Part shown: positions 1-8,840 of the stretch, in pieces
Layout: each line of letters starts with the position of its first letter
How positions within the stretch are numbered: the first letter of the stretch is position 1
DNA from: Pseudomonas khorasanensis
Lineage (GTDB): Bacteria; Pseudomonadota; Gammaproteobacteria; Pseudomonadales; Pseudomonadaceae
Assembly (NCBI RefSeq): GCF_014268505.2
Contig: NZ_JABWQP020000006.1
Span: forward strand, 1-64,000
Length of the DNA stretch: 64,000 nucleotides
Reading direction: 5' to 3'
Translations under genes and position numbers: made by a program
Notes under the pieces: model-generated
What the model was told of the DNA's origin: nothing
The model's database searches: none
The model's input: the letters and a program-made list of their open reading frames with translations, nothing else

Positions 1-11
1 CAGGTTCGATG

Positions 12-926
12 TCAGCGCTGGAGCCGATCCAGCGCCTCGCCACTGCGCTTGAACCAGCCAATCAAATAATCCGCCAGCACTTGCGTGCGTTTCGGCAGAC
101 CGCCCTGATAAGGGTGCACCAGGTACATCGGCATGCGGCGGGTCTGAAAGTCGCGCAGCAGCCAGCGCAATCGGCCGTCGGCCAGCTCCGTCGGCAGCAG
201 GTACGACGGCAAACGGGCAATGCCGGCGCCAGACAGCGCGGCTTTTTTCAACAGGCTGTAGTGGTTGCTGGCAAACGGCCCGGACACCCGCACCCGCAGC
301 AATTCATGCTGCTGGTGGTACAGCCACTCCTCCCGCCCGCTGTAGTGGCTGTTGAGCAGGCAACGATGCTCGGCCAGTGCCTGTGGCGTTGCGGGTTCGC
401 CGAAACGGTCGAGATAGGCCGGGCTGGCGCAGGTCATTTCATGCCAGGCCAGCAACGGTCTTGCGACCAGCCGATCGTCATTGGCCACCTCGGCGCGAAT
501 CGCCAGGTCAAAGCCATCACGGGACAGGTCGCGGTAACTGTTGCTCAACTCCAGCTCAATCTGGACCTCGGGATACTGCTGCGAAAACTCCAGCAACAAG
601 CCATCAAAGAACGTTTCTCCCAGCGACACTGGAACCGTCATGCGCACCGGCCCCGCCATGTCGTCCTTCAAACGCGCCAATGCCTGACGCGCTTTTTGCA
701 CCTGGGCGACCAGCGCCTGGGCTTGCGGTAACAAGGCCGCGCCGGCTGCTGTCAGGCTCAAACGCCGGGTCGTGCGTTGCAACAGCACCACGCTGAACTG
801 CGCTTCGAGCTGACTGATGCGCTTGGACAACTGCCCTTTACTGCACCCCAGCTGCTGCGCCGCCAAGGTGAAACTGCCAGCCTCGATCAGCACGGCGAAT
901 GCCGCGAGGTCATCCATCTCGCTCAT
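12..926 (-). CDS. LysR-family transcriptional regulator
   Basis: A DNA-binding regulator of about 304 residues with the LysR layout: an N-terminal winged helix-turn-helix (MDDLAAFAVLIEAGSF, then the recognition region around SKGQLSKRISQLE) and a C-terminal effector-binding domain. The reading frame stays open upstream, but family alignment places the start at the MSEMDD methionine or the next Met (917). It is divergent from the short-chain dehydrogenase at 1031, with about 104 bp between them. That arrangement is typical of a LysR protein controlling its neighbour; this is inferred from context only. The closest types are LysR proteins of the DhcR/CrgA class that control oxidoreductases. The ligand is unknown. 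Confidence 0.9.
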   Translation of the reverse strand: MSEMDDLAAFAVLIEAGSFTLAAQQLGCSKGQLSKRISQLEAQFSVVLLQRTTRRLSLTAAGAALLPQAQALVAQVQKARQALARLKDDMAGPVRMTVPVSLGETFFDGLLLEFSQQYPEVQIELELSNSYRDLSRDGFDLAIRAEVANDDRLVARPLLAWHEMTCASPAYLDRFGEPATPQALAEHRCLLNSHYSGREEWLYHQQHELLRVRVSGPFASNHYSLLKKAALSGAGIARLPSYLLPTELADGRLRWLLRDFQTRRMPMYLVHPYQGGLPKRTQVLADYLIGWFKRSGEALDRLQR

Positions 927-1030
927 GCATTGTTTCCAATTGAAAACCAAAGGTTGCCTATTAGTGCGCTTATCCGCAGAAAAAACCACTCTAGACTGAG
1001 CCCTCATTCCTTCACTTGAGGTAGAGCTCG

Positions 1031-1630
1031 ATGAAAATTCTCTTGATTGGCGCAGGTGGCACCATCGGTTCGGCAGTGGACAAAGAGTTGTCGCAACGCC
1101 ACGAAGTCATTCGCATCGGTCGTAACAGGGGTGATCTGCAGGTGGATATCAGCGACAGCGCCTCGATCCGCAAGCTGTTCGAACAGACCGGCAAGTTCGA
1201 TGCCTTGATCTGCGCGGCAGGCAACGTGACTTTCGCACCGCTGGCCGAAATGAGCGAAGACAGCTTCGCCCTCGGTCTCAAAGACAAACTGATGGGCCAG
1301 GTCAATCTGCTGCTGATCGGTCGCGAATTCGCCAATGACGGCGCCTCGTTCACCTTCACCACTGGCGTGCTCAGCCACGATCCGATTCGCAGCGGCGCCT
1401 CGGCAGCGCTGGTCAACGGCGCCGTCGACAGCTTCGTTCGCGCCGCGGCCATCGAACTGCCGCGCGGGTTACGGGTGAATTCGGTGAGCCCGACCGTACT
1501 GGCCGAAGCCATGGGCAAATACGCGCCTTACTTCCGCGGCTTCAAGCCTGTTTCTGCGGCGGATGTGGCATTGGCTTACGCCAAAAGTGTTGAAGGCCTG
1601 CAGACAGGGCAGACTTTCCACGTCGGTTGA
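1031..1630 (+). CDS. Short-chain dehydrogenase (atypical SDR)
   Basis: A 199-residue Rossmann-fold protein. The nucleotide-binding glycine motif is at the N-terminus (GAGGTIGS, residues 8-15), followed by a typical CAAGN motif (about residues 62-66). Where classical SDRs carry YxxxK, this protein reads SGASAALVNGAVDSF, so both catalytic Tyr and Lys appear to be missing. The downstream LRVNSVSPT motif (xNxxSPG-like) is kept. It may be a divergent reductase or a cofactor-binding sensor protein. The RBS-like GAGGTAGAG sits just upstream of the ATG. It is divergent from the LysR gene and probably regulated by it (inference). Confidence 0.85.
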   Translation: MKILLIGAGGTIGSAVDKELSQRHEVIRIGRNRGDLQVDISDSASIRKLFEQTGKFDALICAAGNVTFAPLAEMSEDSFALGLKDKLMGQVNLLLIGREFANDGASFTFTTGVLSHDPIRSGASAALVNGAVDSFVRAAAIELPRGLRVNSVSPTVLAEAMGKYAPYFRGFKPVSAADVALAYAKSVEGLQTGQTFHVG

Positions 1631-1634
1631 TCGC

Positions 1635-1982
1635 TTACTCGATCAGGGTGGGCAAAAGTTTTTTTGCAACGGGCCGAAGCATCGCGATTTTCCATTGCCC
1701 ACCCAGTACCGAGTGAACCGTCACCGTTGAAATCGGCTGGCCATTGATCGAAAGCGTCAACGGCTTGCCGATCGACTCCCGGCTAATTTTTGCGACCCTT
1801 TCGGTTGCTTCCGGCGTCAAGGTGACCGAGAGCTGAACATGATCCGGGTTAGCCCCTTCATCATCCTTGAGCAGCATCTCCATTCTGGTGAAATCCCTTG
1901 CCGAGGAGAGATTTATCTCGGCTGCCTGACTTACGCTCGATGCTGCCAGCGCCAACAGCAATATCGCAGACTTCCATTGCAT
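1635..1982 (-). CDS. Small exported protein, SecD P1-like fold possible
   Basis: A protein of about 115 residues. It begins with a clear signal peptide (MQWKSAILLLALAASSVSQA followed by AE). The frame is open further upstream, but the signal peptide decides this start. The mature part contains VQLSVTLTPEATERVAKIS and a segment on 'GQPISTVTVHSVLGGQWKI', which resembles the small periplasmic P1/SecD-type head domain (substrate-like 'LTPEA.. a.lT..n.Gk.lai..nG..is.p.i...i.gG'). A periplasmic location is inferred. It converges on the SDR gene with 4 bp between their ends. Function unknown. Confidence 0.75.
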   Translation of the reverse strand: MQWKSAILLLALAASSVSQAAEINLSSARDFTRMEMLLKDDEGANPDHVQLSVTLTPEATERVAKISRESIGKPLTLSINGQPISTVTVHSVLGGQWKIAMLRPVAKKLLPTLIE

Positions 1983-2110
1983 AAAGTTCTTCCTGATACA
2001 CGAGGCGAAACTATGCATCGACCTGAACGGCGACTCAATGGTGGCCACACAAGCCTTGTGATCGTCAGCCGCCCTCAGTAACGTGGCAGCACTTGTCTGG
2101 AGAGCCAAAG

Positions 2111-2764
2111 ATGCGTGTTGCCCGTTCGTTAGTCCTCGTTGCCCTGCTGCCGTTGTTTGCCGCCTGCCAGTTATTCGACGGTCAGCGTGAAAGTGCCTCG
2201 CATGTCGGGCAGACACGGATGCAGGGACAACTGACCGCCGCCGAAGGAAAGCTGGTGTTCCAGCCGTGCCAGGATCAGCGCCAACTGGTCGTCAATGACG
2301 TCGGTGGCACCAGCGTTCTGCAAGAGGCCGCTACCCTGGCCGACGAGCAGGGCAAGCTGTTCGCCGATGTGCGCGGCAAAGTCGCGGGCGACCGCCTCGA
2401 CCTGAGCCAGTTGTACCGCGTCGAACGCTCGGGCACGGCTTGCGATGATCCGAATTTCAAATTGCTGATCCTGCGCGCCGCCGGCCATGGCCCGGAATGG
2501 AACGTCAAAGTCAGCGGCAAAGGCATGGTTATCGACCGTGAAGGCCAGGCTCCGCTCGCCGTACCGTATGTGGAAGAACAACTGGGCGATGGCCGTTTCA
2601 ATCTCAGCAGCGAAGCCAATAATCAACGCATCGAATTATGGGTCGCGCCGCAACGCTGCGTGGATAGCATCACCGGCAGCGTGCAACACATGAGCGCGGA
2701 ACTGCGCATCGACGGCCAGGTGCAGCGCGGTTGCGGGTATTTCGGCGGTGCGCGCAACGACTGA
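2111..2764 (+). CDS. Putative outer-membrane lipoprotein (COG3650-like)
   Basis: About 217 residues. The N-terminus MRVARSLVLVALLPLFAACQ is a lipoprotein signal with lipobox FAAC. The mature protein has several conserved cysteines (FQPCQD, GTACDD, PQRCVD, RGCGYF), consistent with disulfides in the periplasm. The C-terminal part (LWVAPQRCVDSITG...RGCGYFG) resembles the C-terminus of COG3650/NlpE-like predicted lipoproteins, where it forms a small beta domain. The start was placed at the Met that opens the signal peptide. Role unknown. It is followed at about 95 bp by the oxidoreductase gene on the same strand. Confidence 0.75.
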   Translation: MRVARSLVLVALLPLFAACQLFDGQRESASHVGQTRMQGQLTAAEGKLVFQPCQDQRQLVVNDVGGTSVLQEAATLADEQGKLFADVRGKVAGDRLDLSQLYRVERSGTACDDPNFKLLILRAAGHGPEWNVKVSGKGMVIDREGQAPLAVPYVEEQLGDGRFNLSSEANNQRIELWVAPQRCVDSITGSVQHMSAELRIDGQVQRGCGYFGGARND

Positions 2765-2859
2765 TCGTTTTTCCCCCACGGATCCGTTCGCGGCGGCTTA
2801 TAATCGCCGCCTTCAAACGCCTTGGCGCAGTTGTGCGCCCCGCGAATCCGGATCCCGCC

Positions 2860-4473
2860 ATGTTACGAATCACTGAACTCAAGCTGCCAATCGACCATCC
2901 CGAAGAAGACCTGCGCGTCGCCATCGTGCAACGCCTGGGCATCGCCAGCGATGACCTGCTCGATTTCACCCTGTTCAAGCGCAGCTACGATGCGCGCAAA
3001 AAGTCCTCCGAACTGTGCTTCATCTACACCATCGACCTCAACGTACGCGACGAGGCCCGGGTGTTGGGCAAGTTCGCCGATGACCGTAACGTCAACGTGG
3101 CGCCGGATGTCAGCTACAAATTCGTCGGCCAGGCGCAGAGCGATCCTGGTCAGCGACCCATCGTCGTCGGTTTCGGCCCCTGCGGTATCTTCGCCGGCCT
3201 GCTGCTGGCGCAAATGGGCTTCAAGCCGATCATCCTCGAACGCGGCACCGAAGTACGTCAGCGCACCAAGGACACCTGGGGCCTTTGGCGCAAAAGCGTA
3301 CTCAATCCCGAGTCCAACGTGCAGTTCGGCGAAGGCGGCGCGGGCACGTTTTCCGACGGCAAGCTGTACAGCCAGATCAAGGACCCGAAATTCCTTGGCC
3401 GCAAGGTGCTGCACGAGTTCGTCAAGGCCGGCGCGCCGGAAGAGATTCTTTACGTCAGCAAACCGCACATTGGTACGTTCCGTCTGACCGGCATGGTTGA
3501 AAACATGCGCGAGCAGATCCGCGATCTGGGCGGTGAAGTGCGATTCCAGGAGCGCGTCAGCGATGTGCTGATCGAGGACGGCCAACTGGTCGGCGTGCAA
3601 CTGGCCAGCGGCGAAACGCTGCACTCCAGACACGTGGTTCTGGCCCTCGGCCACAGCGCCCGCGACACTTTCCGCATGCTCCACAGCCGTGGCGTGTTCA
3701 TGGAAGCCAAACCGTTTTCGGTGGGTTTCCGCATCGAGCACCCTCAGTCGCTGATCGACCGCGCGCGGCTGGGTAAATACGCCGGCCATCCAAAACTTGG
3801 CGCGGCCGATTACAAACTGGTGCACCACGCCAAAAATGGCCGTTCGGTCTACAGCTTCTGCATGTGCCCGGGCGGCACCGTGGTGGCGGCGACCTCGGAG
3901 CCAAACCGCGTGGTGACCAACGGCATGAGCCAGTACTCGCGAAACGAGCGCAATGCCAACTCCGGCATCGTCGTCGGCATTACACCGGAAGTTGACTATC
4001 CGGGCGGCCCGCTGGCCGGGATCGAATTGCAGGAACGCCTCGAATCCCACGCCTTCATCCTCGGCGGCAGCGACTACAAGGCGCCGGCGCAACTGGTCGG
4101 TGACTTCATCAACGGCAAGCCTTCGACCGAACTGGGCGAAGTCGAGCCGTCCTACAAACCGGGCGTGGCGCTGGGCGATCTGGCACTGGCACTTCCAGAC
4201 TTTGCCATCGAGGCGATCCGCGAAGCATTGCCGGCGTTCGAGAAGCAGATTCGCGGTTATTCGCTGCACGATGCGGTGCTGACCGGGATCGAGACACGCA
4301 CCTCGTCACCGCTGCGCATCACCCGCAACGAGTCGTTGCAGAGCATGAACGTCAAGGGCTTGTTCCCGGCCGGTGAAGGCGCGGGTTATGCCGGCGGGAT
4401 TCTGTCGGCGGGTGTGGACGGGATACGGATTGCCGAGGCTGTAGCGCGCGATATCCTTGGATTGGACGCTTGA
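2860..4473 (+). CDS. NAD(P)/FAD-dependent oxidoreductase (COG2509-like)
   Basis: About 537 residues. An N-terminal domain of about 95 residues (MLRITELKLPIDHPEEDL, with FKRSYDARKK) precedes the FAD-binding Rossmann motif IVVGFGPCGIFAGLLLAQMG, where Cys sits between the glycines. Then come a GEGGAGTFSDGKL loop and a C-terminal FAD motif GLFPAGEGAGYAGGILSAGVDG. This architecture belongs to the conserved but poorly characterised dehydrogenase family COG2509. It is probably cytoplasmic, since no signal peptide is seen. The start was chosen at the family N-terminus; the open frame upstream has no coding character. A REPIN follows the gene. Confidence 0.88.
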   Translation: MLRITELKLPIDHPEEDLRVAIVQRLGIASDDLLDFTLFKRSYDARKKSSELCFIYTIDLNVRDEARVLGKFADDRNVNVAPDVSYKFVGQAQSDPGQRPIVVGFGPCGIFAGLLLAQMGFKPIILERGTEVRQRTKDTWGLWRKSVLNPESNVQFGEGGAGTFSDGKLYSQIKDPKFLGRKVLHEFVKAGAPEEILYVSKPHIGTFRLTGMVENMREQIRDLGGEVRFQERVSDVLIEDGQLVGVQLASGETLHSRHVVLALGHSARDTFRMLHSRGVFMEAKPFSVGFRIEHPQSLIDRARLGKYAGHPKLGAADYKLVHHAKNGRSVYSFCMCPGGTVVAATSEPNRVVTNGMSQYSRNERNANSGIVVGITPEVDYPGGPLAGIELQERLESHAFILGGSDYKAPAQLVGDFINGKPSTELGEVEPSYKPGVALGDLALALPDFAIEAIREALPAFEKQIRGYSLHDAVLTGIETRTSSPLRITRNESLQSMNVKGLFPAGEGAGYAGGILSAGVDGIRIAEAVARDILGLDA

Positions 4474-4502
4474 CCAGCATTAGCTGACAAAACACAAAAA
4501 CC

Positions 4503-4592
4503 TGTGGGAGCGAGCCTGCTCGCGAATACGGTTTCATGTTCAATAGAAATGTTGATCCATGAACCGCCTTCGCGAGCAGGCTCGCTCCCACA
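4503..4592. repeat. REPIN (inward 90-bp REP doublet)
   Basis: Two inverted REP units, TGTGGGAGCGAGCCTGCTCG... and ...CGAGCAGGCTCGCTCCCACA, separated by a variable middle. It lies between convergent genes (oxidoreductase and Cds1-like enzyme). Length is 90 bp, as for the copies at 52050, 52870 and 57296. Such elements are mobilised in trans by RAYT transposases; none is seen in this window. Confidence 0.9.
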
Positions 4593-4609
4593 TTGGTTTG
4601 TGCGTTCCC

Positions 4610-5704
4610 TCAAATGTTGGCGCGTAGCACCGAGGTCGGAAGCGCCTCTCCCCGCTCGGCACTCGCCGCCACGGCTTCAATCAATCCGCTCAATTCATAC
4701 CCCTGCGCCTGCAACCAATCCTGATCGTAATAGGTGCCGGCATAACGCTCGCCACCGTCGCATAGAATCGCCACGATCGACCCCGACTCTCCCGCCGCTT
4801 TCATCTGCTGCGCCGCCATCAGGGCGCCGATCAGATTGGTCCCGCTCGACCCGCCTACATGCCGCCCCAACCGTTGCGCCAGATAATGCATGGCCGCCAG
4901 CGACAAGGCGTCCGGCACCTTGACCATCGCATCGATCACCTTGGGCAAAAACGACGCCTCCACCCGTGGCCGGCCAATGCCTTCGATGCGTGAGCCGCAG
5001 TCCAGTCGCAGGCTCGCATCACCGGTCTGATAGAAATCGAAGAACACCGAACGTTCGGCATCGGCGCACAACACGCGGGTGCAATGCTGGCGGTAGCGCA
5101 CGTAACGGCCGAGGGTCGCGGTGGTGCCGCCGGTACCGGGGCTGGAAATCAGCCAGCTCGGTTCGGGGTGTTTCTCATAGCGCATCTGCTGGAAGATCGA
5201 CTCGGCGATGTTGTTGTTCGCTCGCCAGTCGGTGGCGCGTTCTGCGTAGGTGAACTGGTCGATGAAGTGACCGCCCTGCTCGCGAGCCAGACGCTCGGAT
5301 TCGGCGTAGATCTGCGTCGGATCTTTCACCAGATGGCTCTGGCCACCGTAAAACGCAATCTGGGCAATCTTCTCTTTCGAGGTGGTCGCCGGCATCACCG
5401 CGATAAACGGTAAACCGAGCATTCGCGCGAAATACGCTTCGGAAATCGCCGTCGAACCGCTGGACGCCTCGATTACCGGCGCACCGGGCTTCAGCCAGCC
5501 GTTACACAGCGCATAGAGGAACAGCGAACGGGCCAGGCGATGCTTGAGACTGCCAGTGGGATGGCTGGACTCGTCCTTGAAATACAACTCGATGCCGGCA
5601 AAACCGGGCAGCGGCAAAGGGATCAGGTGGGTGTCGGCGCTGCGCTGGAAATCCGCTTCGATGATGCGGATGGCTTCGCGGGCCCACTGTCGGTTGTCGC
5701 TCAT
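4610..5704 (-). CDS. PLP-dependent cysteine desulfhydrase/synthase-family enzyme (Cds1-like)
   Basis: 364 residues of the fold-type II PLP family (tryptophan synthase beta/cysteine synthase). The PLP lysine lies in [18 protein letters not shown] (Lys54). [15 protein letters not shown] forms the substrate loop and [12 protein letters not shown] the phosphate-binding loop. The segments [34 protein letters not shown] and [12 protein letters not shown] are close, by memory, to mycobacterial L-cysteine desulfhydrase Cds1 (cysteine to pyruvate, sulfide and ammonia) and less so to CysK/CysM. Desulfhydration is therefore the favoured reaction, but synthase activity is possible. Cytoplasmic. Monocistronic by context, divergent from nhaA. 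Confidence 0.85.
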   Translation of the reverse strand: MSDNRQWAREAIRIIEADFQRSADTHLIPLPLPGFAGIELYFKDESSHPTGSLKHRLARSLFLYALCNGWLKPGAPVIEASSGSTAISEAYFARMLGLPFIAVMPATTSKEKIAQIAFYGGQSHLVKDPTQIYAESERLAREQGGHFIDQFTYAERATDWRANNNIAESIFQQMRYEKHPEPSWLISSPGTGGTTATLGRYVRYRQHCTRVLCADAERSVFFDFYQTGDASLRLDCGSRIEGIGRPRVEASFLPKVIDAMVKVPDALSLAAMHYLAQRLGRHVGGSSGTNLIGALMAAQQMKAAGESGSIVAILCDGGERYAGTYYDQDWLQAQGYELSGLIEAVAASAERGEALPTSVLRANI

Positions 5705-5869
5705 GGTGATGGTTCTTCTCGTTGAGTCGGGCAGTCGTTGAGTCTTCTCGAAGGCTCATCGTCAGCTTAGGAAAAATCCTGCGGCGCGCACAGATACAGC
5801 TGAGTCTCAATGTGTCAGGCAACTGCTAGGCTCAGCGTGGCCCGGCCTAAAGAGTCTGTAACGACATAT

Positions 5870-5894
5870 AACAAAAAAGAATATAACTTTTGTT
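5870..5894. promoter_or_regulatory. Inverted repeat in the nhaA upstream region
   Basis: AACAAAA and TTTTGTT flank an 11-bp A/T-rich spacer in the 252-bp gap between the divergent Cds1-like gene and nhaA. The AT-rich stretch stands out from the GC-rich surroundings. It could be an operator or part of a promoter; no regulator can be named from sequence. Confidence 0.35.
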
Positions 5895-5956
5895 TTAACA
5901 ACTAACAGTACGGGTTAGGGTAGTCCACCTTTTGGATTATTAGATGGAGAGCGACC

Positions 5957-7141
5957 TTGCCTCTGCGTAGCACTTTCACGCGTTTCTTTCAGTTGGAAGC
6001 TGCCAGCGGTCTGTTACTGATCGCCGCGGCCATCCTGGCGCTGATTATCAACAACTCGCCGCTGTCGTGGCTGTACACCGGCCTGCTCGACACCCCGGTG
6101 GTGGCGCAGATCGGTGCGTTGAAAATCGCCAAGCCCCTGCTGCTCTGGATCAACGACGGCCTGATGGCGATGTTCTTCCTGCTCATCGGTCTGGAAGTGA
6201 AACGCGAGGTGCTCGACGGCCAGCTGTCCAAACCTTCGCAAATCGTTCTGCCCGGCGCGGCGGCGGTCGGCGGTATGCTGGTGCCGGCGCTGATCTACTG
6301 GTTTCTCAACCGCGACAACCCCGCCGCCCTCAGCGGCTGGGCGATCCCGACCGCCACCGACATCGCCTTCGCCCTCGGCGTATTGGCCCTGCTTGGCAAG
6401 CGCGTGCCGGTGTCGCTGAAGTTGTTCCTGATGACATTGGCGATCATCGATGACCTCGGCGCCATCGTAATCATCGCGATTTTCTACTCGGGCGAACTGT
6501 CGACCCTGTCCCTGGGCCTGGCGGCCGCCTGCATAGCCGCGCTGGTGGCGATGAACCGGCTCGGAGTGGTCAAGCTCGGCCCATACATGATCATCGGCCT
6601 GATCCTCTGGGTCTGCGTGCTCAAGAGCGGTGTTCACGCCACGCTGGCCGGCGTGACCCTGGCCTTCTGCATTCCGCTGCGCACGAAAAACGCCGAGCCG
6701 TCGCCTCTGCTGACCCTCGAACATGCGCTGCACCCTTGGGTCGCCTACGGCATCCTGCCGCTGTTTGCCTTCGCTAACGCGGGCCTGTCGCTGAGCGGCG
6801 TCACCGTTGAAAGCTTTACCCACGATGTGCCCATGGGCATCGCCATCGGCCTTTTGTTGGGCAAAACCATCGGCGTCTTCGGCCTCACCTGGCTGGCCGT
6901 CAAGATTGGCATCGCCGCCCTTCCCCAAGGCGCCAACTGGGGCCAGGTACTCGGCGTGGCAATTCTCTGCGGCATCGGCTTCACCATGAGCCTGTTCGTC
7001 GGCTCGCTGGCCTTCGAACCGGGCGTGAGCGACTACGCAGGGATGGACCGCATGGGCATTCTCACCGGCTCGATCCTCGCGGCATTGATTGGTTATGCGG
7101 TGACGGCGGCGGCGAGTCGCGGGAACTCCCAACTGAAATGA
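5957..7141 (+). CDS. nhaA: Na+/H+ antiporter NhaA
   Basis: 394 residues of the NhaA family, an inner-membrane antiporter that exports Na+ or Li+ in exchange for protons. The protein is nearly all hydrophobic segments. The hallmark [20 protein letters not shown] and [17 protein letters not shown] (the two adjacent Asp residues that bind Na+/H+) are intact, as is [12 protein letters not shown]. Length matches the family. The likely start is a TTG (5957) preceded by ATGGAGAG as Shine-Dalgarno; the ATG at 5944 is out of frame and stops after eight codons. No second nha gene is adjacent. Confidence 0.95.
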   Translation: MPLRSTFTRFFQLEAASGLLLIAAAILALIINNSPLSWLYTGLLDTPVVAQIGALKIAKPLLLWINDGLMAMFFLLIGLEVKREVLDGQLSKPSQIVLPGAAAVGGMLVPALIYWFLNRDNPAALSGWAIPTATDIAFALGVLALLGKRVPVSLKLFLMTLAIIDDLGAIVIIAIFYSGELSTLSLGLAAACIAALVAMNRLGVVKLGPYMIIGLILWVCVLKSGVHATLAGVTLAFCIPLRTKNAEPSPLLTLEHALHPWVAYGILPLFAFANAGLSLSGVTVESFTHDVPMGIAIGLLLGKTIGVFGLTWLAVKIGIAALPQGANWGQVLGVAILCGIGFTMSLFVGSLAFEPGVSDYAGMDRMGILTGSILAALIGYAVTAAASRGNSQLK

Positions 7142-7146
7142 CCCCT

Positions 7147-7176
7147 TGTGGCGAGGGAGCTTGCTCCCTCGCCACA
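7147..7176. repeat. Perfect REP palindrome, GAGGGAGC type
   Basis: TGTGGCGAGGGAGC and its exact complement are separated only by TT, giving a 14-bp perfect hairpin just 6 bp after the nhaA stop codon. It is a fused single-palindrome form of the longer doublets at 18028 and 29067, and could act as a 3' stabiliser or weak terminator for nhaA. Confidence 0.85.
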
Positions 7177-7312
7177 GATTCCCCGCTCTCAGTTACACAG
7201 CGAACAATCCCCACCTCTTTAGCGACCCGTCCTACAGCCGCAATTTCTCCGCTTCGATAACGTCGTGCGGCCCCTTTCGAGGGGCTGTCGATGATGAACG
7301 AAGGGATGAACA

Positions 7313-8485
7313 GTGGCGCGGAACAGGGATATTCCCCGGGTGCAAAACCCACCGGCGGGCGACGGGCATCACATTACCTGGCGGTATATGACGACCGCTG
7401 AACTGGCCGAGCGCGAAGCCGGGCAAAACGCTTACGACGCGATGCTGGCACGCCAGGAAGCTTTCGAGCGTAGCCGTGAAGTGGCTGCGAAAAAACCTGA
7501 AACGGTGCGCGCCGGGTGCGTGTTCGCCAAGTCCTGCAAGTTGCCGGATGCGATCATTGATTACAACAATCCCTCAGGAATGGTGCCGACCGACAGCCTG
7601 AAGGATTACGGCGAGCTGATCCTGCTCGGGGCTCGCGAAGCCGACGAAAGCGGCGGCATTCCACTCAAGAAAATCAGCGCCAACGCGGTCCCGGTCGGGT
7701 TTGGCAGTCTGGCCCTGGCAGGTTCGGCTTTCGAAGCGCTGCCTGCGCTTGTATCGAGCGCAGCGGCGGCGCCTTTGGTAGGCCTGGTTGCGCTTCTGAT
7801 GCCATCAACCCTGGGCGACAGTGCGCTTTACACCGATGAGCAACTGAACACTCTCAAACAAGCCCGGACTCGCGTGCGCATGCGCGTCGAACAACAGGCC
7901 GACGGCAGCCTCAAGGGTTACGGCTTCTACACCGGCAAGAACCGCAATTGGGAAATGGTCGATGTCGTGCAGTTCACTGCACGCGGCGACCGGTTCGTTG
8001 CTGATCTGGGTGAAGGCGTCGAATTGCTTTGGACGCCGGCCGTGGACGGTTCGGACATCCTCGGCATCCCAGCACTGGAGGCTGCACCGCAAGCGCCACA
8101 TATCTGGGTGTATCCACCGACGAAAGCGGCGGACGGGATACTGGTGAACCCGGTTTATCCGCCGGAGTATAAAGATTTTATTTTGGTGTTCCCGGCAGAT
8201 TCGGGTGTCAGGCCGCTGTATATAGTGGTTGCGCGTCCGGTGTCTGGCGACCACGACTACCATACGCCGCCCAAGCTGCTTCCAGCATTTCCCGATGCGA
8301 AACCGGTTCGTAACAAAGGGCCTCGAAAGCGCTGGGAAAGCAAGAAACGCATCTATGAGTGGGACTATCAACATGGTGCTGTCGAGGTTTATAACCGGGA
8401 GGGGGATCATCTCGGCGAGTTCGATATCAATACGGGCAAGCAAACCAGTAAGGCAAGACCCAAAAGACGCACCACAACAAAGTAA
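7313..8485 (+). CDS. S-type-pyocin-like bacteriocin with colicin-E3-type 16S rRNase domain
   Basis: 390 residues. Residues 1-115 or so are an N-terminal region (DIPRVQNPPAGDGHHITWRYM, then a charged helix). Residues about 120-320 resemble the S-type pyocin translocation domain (an Ala/Leu-rich hydrophobic stretch, then WTPAVDGSDILGIPALE and VYPPEYKDFILVFP). Residues about 339-390 match the colicin E3/cloacin ribonuclease C-terminus: YEWDYQHGAVEVY, LGEFDINTGKQT, ARPKRR. Asp351, His354 and Glu358 have the spacing of E3 Asp510, His513 and Glu517, and Arg385 corresponds to E3 Arg545, so the toxin should be active in cleaving 16S rRNA. It is shorter than usual S pyocins because no large receptor-binding domain is present. 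The probable immunity gene starts 18 bp downstream. No LexA or PrtN box is obvious upstream. Confidence 0.85.
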   Translation: MARNRDIPRVQNPPAGDGHHITWRYMTTAELAEREAGQNAYDAMLARQEAFERSREVAAKKPETVRAGCVFAKSCKLPDAIIDYNNPSGMVPTDSLKDYGELILLGAREADESGGIPLKKISANAVPVGFGSLALAGSAFEALPALVSSAAAAPLVGLVALLMPSTLGDSALYTDEQLNTLKQARTRVRMRVEQQADGSLKGYGFYTGKNRNWEMVDVVQFTARGDRFVADLGEGVELLWTPAVDGSDILGIPALEAAPQAPHIWVYPPTKAADGILVNPVYPPEYKDFILVFPADSGVRPLYIVVARPVSGDHDYHTPPKLLPAFPDAKPVRNKGPRKRWESKKRIYEWDYQHGAVEVYNREGDHLGEFDINTGKQTSKARPKRRTTTK

Positions 8486-8503
8486 CTATCGAGTACTCCA
8501 AAA

Positions 8504-8752
8504 ATGGTTTTTTTAGCTCTCTCTGGATTTTTCCCGGAAACAAATCCTGACAACTCTCTGCAATATGACAAAGACGTCCCGGAGGCTTCGGAGCAAGCAG
8601 TTCTTGATGCAATGGGATGGAAATCGCTTAAAGACGTACCTATGGGGGAACACGACCTGACTGAGACTCAAGCCAGAGAAATCATGCAGATCGTCAATAC
8701 GCCCTTCAGGGACGACTTGATATATTGCATCGGCCTTTGTCGTGAAGCCTGA
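8504..8752 (+). CDS. Putative immunity protein for the rRNase bacteriocin
   Basis: 82 residues, acidic (many Asp/Glu), no signal peptide, placed 18 bp after the toxin and before a terminator. Position, size and acidity are what is expected of a cognate immunity protein that blocks the basic rRNase domain. I do not see clear similarity to the colicin E3 immunity protein, so the fold may be different. The Shine-Dalgarno is weak and the coding sequence is more AT-rich than its neighbours, as is common for bacteriocin modules gained by transfer. Function is inferred from context. Confidence 0.7.
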   Translation: MVFLALSGFFPETNPDNSLQYDKDVPEASEQAVLDAMGWKSLKDVPMGEHDLTETQAREIMQIVNTPFRDDLIYCIGLCREA

Positions 8753-8787
8753 GGAACCAGATTCGAAAAGCGCAAAACAGGCGAACA

Positions 8788-8825
8788 CAAAAAACCCCGA
8801 CCAGTCACCTGATCGGGGTTTTCTT
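8788..8825. terminator. Bidirectional rho-independent terminator
   Basis: AAAACCCCGA paired with TCGGGGTTTT around a 12-nt loop, with A-tract before and T-tract after. It serves both the toxin-immunity operon (+) and the SlyB-like gene (-), which converge here. Confidence 0.9.
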
Positions 8826-8840
8826 TACCCAGCATTTCGC

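Noticed and set aside
2863..4269. Long minus-strand open frame (about 468 codons) opposite the FAD oxidoreductase
   Set aside because: Shadow frame caused by GC-rich codon bias; the plus-strand product has clear family motifs.
4503..4592. REP/REPIN arrays considered as a CRISPR array
   Set aside because: Copies are scattered, inverted, and have no regular repeat-spacer order or cas genes.
7200..7312. LexA or PrtN (P-box) operator upstream of the bacteriocin
   Set aside because: Looked for CTGT-N8-ACAG and ATTG-type boxes and did not find a convincing match by eye.
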